Source: Palsa-883 sp963826975
GTDB taxonomy: Bacteria; Pseudomonadota; Alphaproteobacteria; Acetobacterales; Acetobacteraceae
Reading direction: 5' to 3'
Assembly: GCA_963826975.1 (NCBI GenBank)
Contig: CAWGZJ010000003.1
Coordinates: 682,001 to 746,000 of the forward strand
DNA length: 64,000 nt
Below, in pieces: positions 8,972 through 17,935 of this stretch; position 1 is the first letter of the stretch; every line of letters begins with the position of its first letter. Below the pieces are notes generated by a model, which saw only the letters and a list, made by a program, of their open reading frames with translations, searched no databases and had not been told where the DNA came from. Position numbers and translations under genes: made by a program.

Positions 8972-9083
8972 ATTCTCCCCCTCCCCTTGAGGGAGGGGGT
9001 TGGGGGGAGGGGTCAAGCCAGCACCGCCGGTGCCAATCCCCACCCCTCCCCCCAACCCCCTCCCTCAAGGGGAGGGGGAGAAT
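8972..9083. repeat. Palindromic element with perfect 42-bp arms
   Basis: Bases 8972-9013 and 9042-9083 are exact reverse complements. The arms are pyrimidine/purine runs of the form CTCCCCCTCCCC...TTGAGGGAGGG. The 28-base loop contains its own small hairpin (GCACC-GCC-GGTGC, 9021-9033). The element resembles dispersed intergenic palindromes seen in many high-GC alphaproteobacteria. It lies inside the importer operon between the ATPase stop and the first permease. Confidence 0.85.
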
Positions 9084-9114
9084 TTGAACTTTTCTCCCAC
9101 GTCCGGCGCCGCTT

Positions 9115-9996
9115 ATGACCGCTCACCCCTCACTCCGCCGGCGTCTGGCCGAGCGCGGCCTCGATGGCGTTACGCTCCTTGTGCTGCCATGCGTCGCCTT
9201 CGTCCTCGCACTGTTCGTCTACCCCGCCCTGTATGGCCTGTTCCTGTCTTTCACCCCGAAACAGGGCGGCCCGCTGGCCAACTACATCCGTTTCTTCTCC
9301 GACCCGTTCCTGTATGACACCATCTACACCACCCTGCTGATCGCCGTCCCAGTCACCGTGCTGAACGTTCTGCTGTCGATCCCCGTGGCGCTGCGCGTCC
9401 GCCTGATGCGCCGCCAGCGCCTGCTGACCACCATCCTGGTGATCCCCATCACGCTCGGCACCGTCCTGGTCGCCGAGGGGCTGCTGAACTACCTGGGTCC
9501 GCGCGGCTGGCTGAACCGCACGCTGATGACCTTCGGCGTAATCGACGAGCCGCTGCGCCTGCTGCACAACTATTGGGGGGTCGCGCTGTCCCTGCTAATC
9601 ACCGGATTCCCCTTTACCTTCCTGCTGACGCTGTCCTACATCACCGGTATCGATCCGTCATTGGAACAAGCCGGCGCCATGCTCGGCGCCCGCGCGCGTG
9701 CCCGCTTCACCCGCATCCTGCTGCCGTTGCTGGTCCCCGGCCTGACCATCACGCTGGCGTTGTCCTTCGTGCAGGCGTTCTCGGTGTTCCCGTCCGCCGT
9801 CCTGCTGGGCGCCCCGGCCGGCCCTACGCGCGTCATTTCGATCGCCGCCTATCAGGCCGCGTTCGAGGCGTATGACTACTCGCTGGCCTCCGCCATCGCG
9901 ATGATCATGGCCGCGGTGCAGGTGCTGATCGTCGTTGCGCTGCTGGCACTGAAAGGCCTGGCGTATCGCGGCCCGGTCAGCACCGGGAAAGGCTGA
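9115..9996 (+). CDS. ABC transporter permease, PotB-like
   Basis: Inner-membrane permease of 293 residues with about six hydrophobic segments. It carries the cytoplasmic EAA-type loop that contacts the ATPase (EQAGAMLGARARARFTRILL, about residues 183-202). It works with the second permease at 10000, the binding protein and the ATPase. No clear Shine-Dalgarno sequence precedes the ATG, which lies only 31 nt after the palindromic element, so expression may depend on that structure or on readthrough. Family assignment is firm; substrate unknown. Confidence 0.88.
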   Translation: MTAHPSLRRRLAERGLDGVTLLVLPCVAFVLALFVYPALYGLFLSFTPKQGGPLANYIRFFSDPFLYDTIYTTLLIAVPVTVLNVLLSIPVALRVRLMRRQRLLTTILVIPITLGTVLVAEGLLNYLGPRGWLNRTLMTFGVIDEPLRLLHNYWGVALSLLITGFPFTFLLTLSYITGIDPSLEQAGAMLGARARARFTRILLPLLVPGLTITLALSFVQAFSVFPSAVLLGAPAGPTRVISIAAYQAAFEAYDYSLASAIAMIMAAVQVLIVVALLALKGLAYRGPVSTGKG

Positions 9997-9999
9997 CCC

Positions 10000-10824
10000 A
10001 TGCGACGCGACAAGTGCGAGCGCCTGTGGGCCTTTACCATCTGGGTGCTGGTGGGATTCTTCATCCTCAACCTGATCGGCATGATCGCAACGGTCGTGGT
10101 GAACTCCTTCGGCAGCCGCTGGTTCACCACTTGGCTGCCGGTCGGCTGGACAACCCGTTGGTACAGCCTTGCCTGGGACGAGTTCCAACTGCCCGCCATC
10201 CTTCTGGTCACCGTTGAGGTCGTAGGCGCCGTGGTCGTGCTGGCCGGCCTGATCGGCGTGCCCGCCGCCTACGCCATGGCGCGGCGCAACTTCCCTGGCA
10301 AACAAGCCGTGCTGCTGCTGTTCCTGCTGCCGCTGCTGGTGCCGCCATTCACCTACGGCATCCCGCTCGCCACCGTGCTGTACCAACTCCATCTCGCCGG
10401 CACGATATGGGGCGTCATCCTCGCCAACCTGGTCCCGACCGTTCCTTTCGTCGTGCTGATCATGATTCCCTTCGTGGAACAAATCGACCCGCGCGTCGAA
10501 GCCGCCGCCCGCGTGTTCGGCGCCGGCCTGGGCCGCCTGTTCGTCCAGGTGCTGGTGCCCCTGCTGACCCCCGGCATCCTCGCCGCGCTGCTGCTGGTCC
10601 TGGTCCGCACCATCGCGATGTTCGAGCTGACCTTCCTGACCGCCGGCCCGGACAGCCAAACCCTGGTTGTCGCGCTGTACTACGCCGTCTTCGCCGCCGG
10701 CGTGCGCCCCGGCCAGTCCATCGACGCCATGGCCGTGGTCTACATGGTCACCACCCTGGCCTGGCTTCTGATCGCACTGCGCTTCGTCAATCCCACCCAG
10801 ATCGTCACCCGCGCCAAGCGGTGA
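10000..10824 (+). CDS. ABC transporter permease, PotC-like
   Basis: Second inner-membrane permease, 274 residues, about six transmembrane segments. The EAA-type loop reads EAAARVFGAGLGRLFVQVLV followed by PLLTPG. It starts 3 nt after the first permease stop, so the two are probably translationally coupled and form a heterodimer. It closes the importer operon; the next gene is a separately started aminotransferase. Confidence 0.88.
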   Translation: MRRDKCERLWAFTIWVLVGFFILNLIGMIATVVVNSFGSRWFTTWLPVGWTTRWYSLAWDEFQLPAILLVTVEVVGAVVVLAGLIGVPAAYAMARRNFPGKQAVLLLFLLPLLVPPFTYGIPLATVLYQLHLAGTIWGVILANLVPTVPFVVLIMIPFVEQIDPRVEAAARVFGAGLGRLFVQVLVPLLTPGILAALLLVLVRTIAMFELTFLTAGPDSQTLVVALYYAVFAAGVRPGQSIDAMAVVYMVTTLAWLLIALRFVNPTQIVTRAKR

Positions 10825-10888
10825 GCAAAAGTCAGGGCGAAGCCGCGGCCTTCCTGCCGGGCGGTGAAATGGCGTAATCTGTGGGCGA

Positions 10889-11998
10889 GTGGACCAACTT
10901 GAGGTTGAAAAAGAACCAGTGACAGAGATTGCCATCACCCGGACGACGACCCCAGGGCAGCCGCCTGCGGACGAGACGCTGACGTTCGGCAAGGTCTTCA
11001 CCGATCACATGTTCCGCATGGAGTATCATGAGGGGCAGGGGTGGCACGATCCGCGGATTGTCCCCTATGGGCCGTTCACGTTGGATCCGGCGACCTGCGT
11101 GCTGCATTACGCCCAGGCGGTATTCGACGGGATGAAGGCGTTTCGTGGCCATGACGGTCGCATTCGTTTGTTTCGCACGCCGGATCACGCACGTCGGTTG
11201 AATCGCTCGGCCCAGTATCTTTGCATCCCGGAACTGGATCCGGAGTTGGTCGAGGAGTTGATCCGCGCGTTGGTCGAGATCGATCAGCGTTGGGTGCCGT
11301 CGCTGCCTGGCACGTCGCTGTATATTCGCCCGGCGGTGATTGCGACCGAAACGTTTATCGGTGTGCATCCGTCCAGCAGCTACATCTATTACGTGATCGT
11401 CGGGCCGGTGGGCGCTTACTACAAGGAGGGCATGAACCCGGTCCGCATCCTCGCGTCCGACACCTACGTGCGGGCGGTGCAGGGTGGGCTCGGTGCGGCG
11501 AAGACCGCGGCCAATTACGCCGCCAGCCTGTACGGCGCGGAGCAGGCGCAAAAGCAGGGCTACACCCAGGTGTTATGGCTCGACGGGGCCGAGCATCGCT
11601 ATCTCGACGAGGTCGGCACCATGAACATCATGCTGCGGATCGATGATGAAGTCGTTACGCCACCGTTGAACGGCGCCATCCTGGCGGGCATCACGCGCGA
11701 TTCGGTGCTGCGGCTGCTGCGCGACTGGGGGCTGCGCGTGTCGGAACGTCCGGTGGCGATCGATGAGGTGGTCGCGGCGGCGCAGGCCAACCGGCTGGAG
11801 ATGTGGGGCACGGGGACGGCGGCGGTGATCTCCCCGGTGGGCGAGCTGGGCTATAAGGGCGAGCGCTACGTGATCAATGGCGGGCGGACCGGCGATCTGA
11901 CGCAAAAGCTGTACGACACGATCGTTGGGATCCAGTATGGCACAGCGCCCGATCCGCATGGCTGGACGCGCCTGCTGGGCAACCGGCTGGGCGGCTGA
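10889..11998 (+). CDS. ilvE: Branched-chain amino acid aminotransferase
   Basis: PLP enzyme of fold-type IV that exchanges the amino group between glutamate and the keto acids of leucine, isoleucine and valine. It is 369 residues, the length of the longer BCAT group. The PLP-binding lysine is in GAAKTAANYAASL (Lys205). Other family motifs are YGPFTLDPATCVLHYAQAVFDGMKA, split here as two blocks, YIRP, and WGTGTAAVISPVG. The GTG start at 10889 has a weak ribosome site; an in-frame GTG at 10919 is an alternative. It is not obviously linked to the importer upstream. Confidence 0.92.
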   Translation: MDQLEVEKEPVTEIAITRTTTPGQPPADETLTFGKVFTDHMFRMEYHEGQGWHDPRIVPYGPFTLDPATCVLHYAQAVFDGMKAFRGHDGRIRLFRTPDHARRLNRSAQYLCIPELDPELVEELIRALVEIDQRWVPSLPGTSLYIRPAVIATETFIGVHPSSSYIYYVIVGPVGAYYKEGMNPVRILASDTYVRAVQGGLGAAKTAANYAASLYGAEQAQKQGYTQVLWLDGAEHRYLDEVGTMNIMLRIDDEVVTPPLNGAILAGITRDSVLRLLRDWGLRVSERPVAIDEVVAAAQANRLEMWGTGTAAVISPVGELGYKGERYVINGGRTGDLTQKLYDTIVGIQYGTAPDPHGWTRLLGNRLGG

Positions 11999-12034
11999 CC
12001 CGGGCTGACCGGCGCCCATTACGGAGGGTCTTCG

Positions 12035-13532
12035 ATGAAGTTCCTGACCGATGAGATGATCAGTGGGCTGCTGCCAGCCGAGACCTCGTCGTTTCCTTCG
12101 CCGGTGCCAACACAGATCGTGTCGAGCGATAAATTTCTGCCGGTGCCGCAAACCGCGAAGCAACGCGAGGTCGAGGCACGGCTTACCGAGATGAGCGACC
12201 GGCTGGCCACGCGCCAGGCCATGTCGCGCCGGCGGTTTTTCCAGACGGCTTCGGGAATGGCGGCGTCGTTCGTTGCACTAAACCAGGTGTTCGGTCCGCT
12301 GTTCGACGCCACCGAGGCCGAGGCCGCGATCCCCGAACTGGCGGCGGCCCGCGCCGATGCCTTGTCCGGGCAGATCATCATCGACGGGCACACGCATTTC
12401 CTGCGCGACGACACCAGGCTGATGGGCTTCGTCAAATCCCGTGAGGCAGTCGGTCAATGGGGCTGGAACAAGGACCTTGGCAGCAAGCAACAGACCATCG
12501 ACGATCTGAAGTTCGCCAACTACGTCAAGGAAATCTACCTGGACAGCGACACCAAGGTGGCGCTGTTGTCGAACTCACCCTCCGACGTGCCGCAGGACTG
12601 GTTCATCCCGCAGGAGCAGGTGTTCAAGACCCGCGAGACGGTCAACCAGCAGGCGGGCACGCGACGCATGCTGGCGCATTTTACCATCACCCCCGGCCAG
12701 CCTGGCTGGCTCGACAAGGCCGACGAGGCGATCGAGCGCTTCAAGCCCGAATTCATGGAAGGGCTACACCGTCGGCGACAACACCCACAAAGAACTCGCA
12801 TCGCACCCGTGGCACGCCGATGACGAGAAGCTGATGTATCCGTTCTACGAGAAGATCGCCAAGACGGGTATTCGCAACGTCTGCATCCACAAGGGTCTGT
12901 TCACGCCAACCGTGGCGGAGCAGTTTCCGCGGCTGCTGCCTTATGCGGATGTCAGCGATATCGGCCGCGCCGCCAAGGACTGGCCGCAGCTTAATTTCCT
13001 TGTCTACCACTCCGGCTTTCGCTGGGTTGGCGGCAATCCGGCGGACGGGATGGCCGAGTTCGACAAGACCGGCCGCAGCTCCTGGACCAGCGATCTAGCC
13101 GAGATCCCGGAACGATACGGCGTCAATAATGTCTATGGTGATCTGGGCCAGTTGTTCGCCTGGACCTGCGTGGCCGAGCCGCGCCTGTCGGCGGCATTGA
13201 TGGGCATGCTGATCAAGGGGCTGGGCGTCGACCGGGTCGTGTGGGGCACCGACGCGGTGTGGACCGGCGCCCCGCAGTGGCAGATCGAGGGCCTGCGTCG
13301 GCTGGAAATCCCCGAGGACATGCAGAAGAAGCACGGGTTCAAACCACTTGGCCCGGCTGACGGTCCGGTGAAGACCGCCGTGTTCTGCGCAAACACCGCC
13401 CGGCTCTACGGGCTGGAGAAGCACGCCGAACTGGTCAACCACGATGGTTTCGCCGCGCTCAAGACTGACTACCAGAGGAATGGTCCAGGCCGCAGCAACC
13501 TGCGCTACGGCTACGTCAGCAAGCCGGGCTGA
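12035..13532 (+). pseudogene. Amidohydrolase (COG2159 type) broken by a +1 frameshift
   Basis: The first part (12035-12823) encodes a twin-arginine-like stretch, SRRRFFQTASG near residue 64, and the metal motif DGHTHF. The second part (to 13532) encodes the rest of the barrel with VYGDLGQLFAW, VVWGTDAVWTGAPQW and FCANTARLYGL. At CCC 12746-12748 one base too many shifts the frame; with CC the protein reads on as KPNSWKGYTVGDNTHKEL. Joined, the product is about 498 residues and looks complete, so the gene is recently broken or the extra base is a sequencing error. GGAGGG lies 6-7 nt before the ATG. Confidence 0.8.
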
Positions 13533-13543
13533 CCGGCGGGTCC

Positions 13544-14845
13544 TTAGACATCCAGCGTGGTGTCGCGCTCCCACTGCGTCAGGTGGCGCGCATAGGCGTC
13601 CCAATCCTGCTGCCGAAGCTTCAAGTAAGCATCGGCAAATTCCCCACCAAGCGCGCTACGCAGCACGGTCGAGGCCCCGAACGCACGCAGCGCATCGAGC
13701 AGGTTCTTCGGCAGGCGCTGCACCCCGGTCACGGTGTGCCCGTCGGTGTACATGTTCAAATCCAGTCGCGCGCCCGGATCGCGTCGTTCCGCAATCCCAT
13801 CAAGCCCCGCCGCCAGCAGCCCGGCCTGCAGCAGATACGGGTTGGCCGCGCCATCGGCGAGGCGCAATTCGAACCGCCCGGCATCGGGGATGCGGATCAT
13901 ATGGGTGCGGTTGTTGCCGCCATAGGTGACGGCGTTCGGCGACCACGTCGCCCCCGAGGCAGTCACCGGCGCATCAATCCGCTTATAGGAATTCACCGTC
14001 GGGTTGGTCAGCGCACACAGCCCCCCGGCATTCGCCATCACGCCGCCGATGAACTGGTAGCCAAGCTTTGAAAGACCAAGCTCACCGGTGGCATCGGCAA
14101 ACAGGTTCTGCTCTCCTTGCCACAGCGAAACATGCGCGTGGCAGCCCGAGCCGGTCAGATCAAGGAACGGTTTCGGCATGAATGTCGCGCGCAGGCCGTG
14201 CAGCTCGGCGATCGCCTTGGCCATGTATTTGAAGAACGCGTGCCGATCGGCAGTGATCAGCGCCGGCGCGTACCCCCAGTTCATTTCGAATTGGCCGTTG
14301 GCATCCTCGTGGTCGCTCTGATAGGGACCCCACCCTAGCGCGAGCATAGCGTCGCTGATCGCCGCGATCACCTCGTAGCGACGCATCAGCGCGGACTGGT
14401 CGTAGCACGGCTTGGCCTGCCTATCGGCGCCATCGGCGATTGCCGTGCCATCAGGCGAGATCAGGAAGAATTCGCACTCCACCCCCGTCTGCATGGCGTA
14501 GCCGCGCGAAGTCGCCTCGGCAACGATACGCTGCAGCACGACCCGCGGAGCCTGCGCCACCGGCTTGCCGGACATCCAGGGATCGCCGGCCAGCCAACCG
14601 ATCTCAGGCTTCCACGGCAACTGGATCAGGCTGTCCGGATCGGCCATCACCAGCATGTCCGGGTCGGCCGGCGTCATATCGAGCCAGGTCGCAAACCCGG
14701 CGAACCCGGCGCCGTCGCGTGCCATCTGCGCGATCGCCGCAGCGGGCACCAGCTTGGCGCGCATGGTGCCGAACAGATCCAGAAACGAAATCAGGAAATA
14801 CTTGATGCCGCGGGACTTCGCCTCGGCTGCCAGATCAATCGCCAT
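13544..14845 (-). CDS. glnT: Glutamine synthetase-like ligase (GlnT / GMA synthetase type)
   Basis: ATP-dependent glutamate-amine ligase of 433 residues. Seen are the catalytic-domain motifs VECEFFLI, NGQFEMNWGYA, FMPKPFLDLTGSGCHAHVSLW, NSYKR and the arginine-rich NNRTHMIRIPDAGRFELR. AAGGACAGC precedes the ATG, 10 nt after glxD. The family includes glutamine synthetase-like GlnT of rhizobia and gamma-glutamylmethylamide synthetase (GmaS) of methylamine users. Being downstream of glxBCD-type genes is common to both, so the amine may be ammonia or methylamine. No N-methylglutamate dehydrogenase genes are in the window. Confidence 0.85.
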   Translation of the reverse strand: MAIDLAAEAKSRGIKYFLISFLDLFGTMRAKLVPAAAIAQMARDGAGFAGFATWLDMTPADPDMLVMADPDSLIQLPWKPEIGWLAGDPWMSGKPVAQAPRVVLQRIVAEATSRGYAMQTGVECEFFLISPDGTAIADGADRQAKPCYDQSALMRRYEVIAAISDAMLALGWGPYQSDHEDANGQFEMNWGYAPALITADRHAFFKYMAKAIAELHGLRATFMPKPFLDLTGSGCHAHVSLWQGEQNLFADATGELGLSKLGYQFIGGVMANAGGLCALTNPTVNSYKRIDAPVTASGATWSPNAVTYGGNNRTHMIRIPDAGRFELRLADGAANPYLLQAGLLAAGLDGIAERRDPGARLDLNMYTDGHTVTGVQRLPKNLLDALRAFGASTVLRSALGGEFADAYLKLRQQDWDAYARHLTQWERDTTLDV

Positions 14846-14854
14846 TGCTGTCCT

Positions 14855-16180
14855 TTACAGTGCGCCTTGCCCGGGTATCCAGTCAGTGCCGGCAAGTTTG
14901 ACGCCAGCCATCGCCGCCGCCTCGATGGTCAGCGCCACCAGATCCTCAGGCTCCAGCTTGTGCAGGTGGCTCTTGCCGCAGGCCCGCGCGATCGTCTGCG
15001 CCTCCAACGTCATAACCGCCAGGTAGTTGGCCAGCCGCCGACCCGCCAGCACCGGATCGAGCCGCGCCGCCAACGCCGGGTCCTGCGTGGTGATGCCGGC
15101 GGGATCGCGCCCCTCGTGCCAGTCGTCATACGCGCCGGCGGTCGTGCCAAGCTTCTGGTATTCCGCTTCCAACGCCGGATCGTTGTCACCCAGCGCCACC
15201 AGCGCGGCGGTGCCGATCGAGACCGCATCCGCCCCCAGCGCCAGCGCCTTCGCCACGTCCGCGCCATTGCGCACGCCACCCGAAATGATCAACTGCACCT
15301 TGCGGTACATGCCGAGTTCCTCCAGCGCGCGCACCGCCGGTCGGATCGCCGCGAGTGTGGGAATGCCGACATTCTCGAGGAACACGTCCTGGGTCGCAGC
15401 GGTGCCGCCCTGCATGCCGTCGATCACCACCACGTCGGCGCCCGCCTTCACCGCCAGCGCGGTGTCGTAGTATGGCCGCGAGGCGCCCACCTTCACGTAG
15501 ACCGGTTTCTGCCAGTCGGTGATTTCGCGCAATTCCTCGATCTTGATCTGCAGGTCGTCGGGCCCGGTCCAGTCGGGATGGCGGCTGGCCGACCGTTGAT
15601 CGATCCCAGCCGGCAAATTCCGCATCCCTGCCACGCGCTCCGACACTTTCTGTCCCAGCAACATGCCGCCGCCACCGGGCTTGGCGCCTTGTCCGACCAC
15701 CACCTCGATCGCGTCGGCGCGGCGCAGATCATCGGGGTTCATGCCGTAGCGCGATGGCAACACCTGATACACCAGGGTTTGGCTGTGCGTGCGCTCCTCG
15801 TTGGTCATGCCGCCGTCGCCAGTGGTGGTCGATGTGCCGGCAATGCTGGCGCCGCGACCCAGCGCCTCCTTCGCCTGTGCCGACAACGAGCCGAAACTCA
15901 TGCCGGCGATGGTGACCGGAATTTTCAACGCGATCGGTCGTTTCGCAAACCGGGTGCCCAGCATAACATCGGTACCGCAACGTTCACGATAACCTTCCAG
16001 CGGATAGCGGCTGATCGACGCACCCAGGAACAGCAGATCATCGAAATGTGGCAGCTTGCGCTTCGCCCCGGCGCCGCGGATGTCGTAGATGCCGGTTGCG
16101 GCGGCACGCCTGATCTCGGCCAGCACATGCGCATCGAACGTGGCGGAAAAGCGCGGTGGCGTGCGCGGTGTTTCGTCCAT
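14855..16180 (-). CDS. glxD: FMN-binding glutamate synthase-like protein (GlxD/MgsC)
   Basis: A 441-residue synthase subunit with the glutamate synthase central fold. It carries MSFGSLSAQAKEALGRGAS, the glycine block GQGAKPGGGGMLLGQKV, VYVKVGASRPYYDTA, DVVVIDGMQGGTAATQD, and the FMN-site IISGGVRNGADVAKALALGA. The usual iron-sulfur cysteine stretch is replaced by WHEGRDPAGITTQDP, so no cluster is evident. The start overlaps the glxC stop as TGATG. It should assemble with the GlxB amidotransferase and GlxC to make glutamate or N-methylglutamate. Confidence 0.88.
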   Translation of the reverse strand: MDETPRTPPRFSATFDAHVLAEIRRAAATGIYDIRGAGAKRKLPHFDDLLFLGASISRYPLEGYRERCGTDVMLGTRFAKRPIALKIPVTIAGMSFGSLSAQAKEALGRGASIAGTSTTTGDGGMTNEERTHSQTLVYQVLPSRYGMNPDDLRRADAIEVVVGQGAKPGGGGMLLGQKVSERVAGMRNLPAGIDQRSASRHPDWTGPDDLQIKIEELREITDWQKPVYVKVGASRPYYDTALAVKAGADVVVIDGMQGGTAATQDVFLENVGIPTLAAIRPAVRALEELGMYRKVQLIISGGVRNGADVAKALALGADAVSIGTAALVALGDNDPALEAEYQKLGTTAGAYDDWHEGRDPAGITTQDPALAARLDPVLAGRRLANYLAVMTLEAQTIARACGKSHLHKLEPEDLVALTIEAAAMAGVKLAGTDWIPGQGAL

Positions 16181-16888
16181 CAATAGGCGTCCGCGTGATC
16201 GACATGGAAGTGATACAACTGCCGCGCCGAGCCATAGCGTCGGAACGTACCGACATCGACCTGCCCGGCCAGGCCGGCAAGTTGCAGTTTCGCATGCAAT
16301 TCCGCGCGATGCCGGTCGGCCAACGGCTTCTCGATGCAATCCGCGCCCAGCCCGGCCACGGTGCCGCGCACATAGAGATGCGCTTCGTAGATCGAGTCGC
16401 CCAGGCTGTCGCCGGCATCGCCCAGCACCACCAGCGTTCCGGCCTGCGCCATGAAGGCCGACATGTGCCCGACCGAGCCTTTCACCACGATGTCCCCGCC
16501 CTTCAAGCGAGATGCCGCAGCGCGCCGCGGCGTTGCCGTCGATCACCAGCGTGCCGCCGCGCGCTGTGGCCCCCGCCGCCTGGCTGGCATCGCCGCGCAC
16601 GTGCACCAGGCCGGACATCATGTTCTCGGCGGCGCCGACACCGACATTCCCGTGCACCACCACCGTCGCCCGTTTGTTCATGCCGGCACAGTAATAACCA
16701 GCATGGCCGACGATCTCGACAGTGACCTCGGCGTCCACCCCCACTGCCAGTGCATGCCGCCCGCGCGGATTCAGCACCTGCCAGTGCGTCGCGTTGCTAT
16801 CGGGACCAAGGTCATGCAGCGCCTGGTTGAGATCTCGGACGCTCGCCTGTTCCAGGTCGATCACATGTGCGAAGGCGCGCTGCGTCAC
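16180..16888 (-). pseudogene. glxC: GlxC/MgsB subunit, frameshifted
   Basis: This subunit resembles the C-terminal beta-helix domain of glutamate synthase. The first half reads AHVIDLEQASVRDLNQALHD to NAAARCGISL, with Gly/Val helix repeats; the second half continues in another frame from KGGDIVVKGSVGHM to the stop at 16180. The shift is at 16504-16507 (minus strand CTTGAAG): removing one base restores SLKGGDIVVKG. The GTG start at 16888 overlaps the GlxB stop as GTGA, and the end overlaps glxD. Intact, it would be about 235 residues. It could be a real mutation or an assembly error; coupled start and stop sites argue for recent damage or error. Confidence 0.82.
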
Positions 16889-17784
16889 GCGCGCCGGTTC
16901 CACTGATAGACAGTCGCCGGCTCGGGTTCCCACACACGCGCCTGCTCGATGCCCGGCAGGTCCGCCAGTGCACGATATTCCGTGCCGAACGCCACGAAGC
17001 GGTCGGTTTCTGCCATCACCGCGGGCTTGCAGGCGATCGGGTCGCGCAGCACGGCGAAGCCGGTCTCGGTGCCGACGACAAAGGTGTAGAACCCGTCAAG
17101 GTCATCCAGCGATCCGCGCAACGCCGCGTCCAGCGACAACCCCTGGTGCAGCTTCGCCGTCAGATAGACCGCGGCAACCTCGGTGTCGTTTTCCGTATCG
17201 AACGCATATCCCAGTCGCCGCAACTCCCGGCGGAGGGTGTTATGGTTAGACAACGATCCGTTGTGCACCAGGCATTGGTCCAGCCCGGTGGAGTAAGGAT
17301 GCGCGCCGTCGGTGGTGACCGCGGACTCGGTGGCCATGCGGGTGTGGCCGATGCCGTGCGACCCCTGCATGTCCGCGAGCTGGAACTGCCGCGCCACCTC
17401 GGCCGGTGGCCCGACCTCTTTGTACAGCTCCATGCTGCAACCAATGCCGACCACCACCAGTTCCGGTGCCATTGTCGCCAAGGCGTTCCGCGCGGCCACC
17501 GCCTCGGTGGCCGCGACCACCAGCACTGCGTGGGTTCCGCGCGGCTGGACGTCCACTGTCCCCCACAGACGCCCGCGCAGCGCCGCAGCCAACGCGACAA
17601 AATCGTACCCCGCAGGCCCACGCAGCGTCAGCTTCACCGCGCCCTCGACCGGCGGCGCGTAGACAGCGAAGCCGGCGCTGTCCGGCCCACGGTCGCCCAT
17701 GCTGGCAAGCATCCGCGCCAGATGCGCACCAAGCTCCATCTCTATCGCCGCATCCTTGGCAAACAGGCCCACAATCCCGCACAT
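16885..17784 (-). CDS. glxB: Class II glutamine amidotransferase subunit (GlxB/MgsA)
   Basis: A 299-residue N-terminal-nucleophile glutaminase that would release ammonia from glutamine for the synthase encoded downstream. Cys2 (MCGIVGLF) is the nucleophile. GDRGPDSAGFAVY, GIGHTRMATES, LVHNGSLSN and DTEVAAVYL are the classic class II motifs. It is the first gene of the leftward glxB-glxC-glxD-glnT operon and lies 151 bases from the divergent VOC gene, so the operon promoter is probably there. MgsA of the N-methylglutamate pathway is the same family. Confidence 0.88.
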   Translation of the reverse strand: MCGIVGLFAKDAAIEMELGAHLARMLASMGDRGPDSAGFAVYAPPVEGAVKLTLRGPAGYDFVALAAALRGRLWGTVDVQPRGTHAVLVVAATEAVAARNALATMAPELVVVGIGCSMELYKEVGPPAEVARQFQLADMQGSHGIGHTRMATESAVTTDGAHPYSTGLDQCLVHNGSLSNHNTLRRELRRLGYAFDTENDTEVAAVYLTAKLHQGLSLDAALRGSLDDLDGFYTFVVGTETGFAVLRDPIACKPAVMAETDRFVAFGTEYRALADLPGIEQARVWEPEPATVYQWNRRA

Positions 17785-17870
17785 CGCAACGTCCGTCCGT
17801 GCCCGCCAGCATCGTGCCAGCGCCGCGCGCTCTTGCCTAGCAACACAAAACCCTGATTCTGAGCACGCCA

Positions 17871-17921
17871 GCCCCGCCTACCCACCAGCCCGGCCTACCC
17901 ACCAGCCCGGCCTTTCCACCA
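17871..17921. repeat. Three 17-bp tandem repeats
   Basis: GCCCGGCCTACCCACCA is present three times in direct succession at 17871, 17888 and 17905, with one or two changes per copy. They lie between the divergent glxB and VOC genes, 15 bases before the VOC start codon. Confidence 0.75.
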
Positions 17922-17935
17922 GCGAGGACGCCACC

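Noticed and set aside
9658..11001. Leftward open frame of 447 codons rich in Gln, Asp and Gly
   Set aside because: It is antisense to both importer permeases and the aminotransferase start, whose motifs are clear. Its composition is the mirror of membrane-protein codons.
14867..16186. Rightward open frame of 439 codons
   Set aside because: It is opposite glxD, which has unambiguous FMN-site and glutamate synthase motifs.
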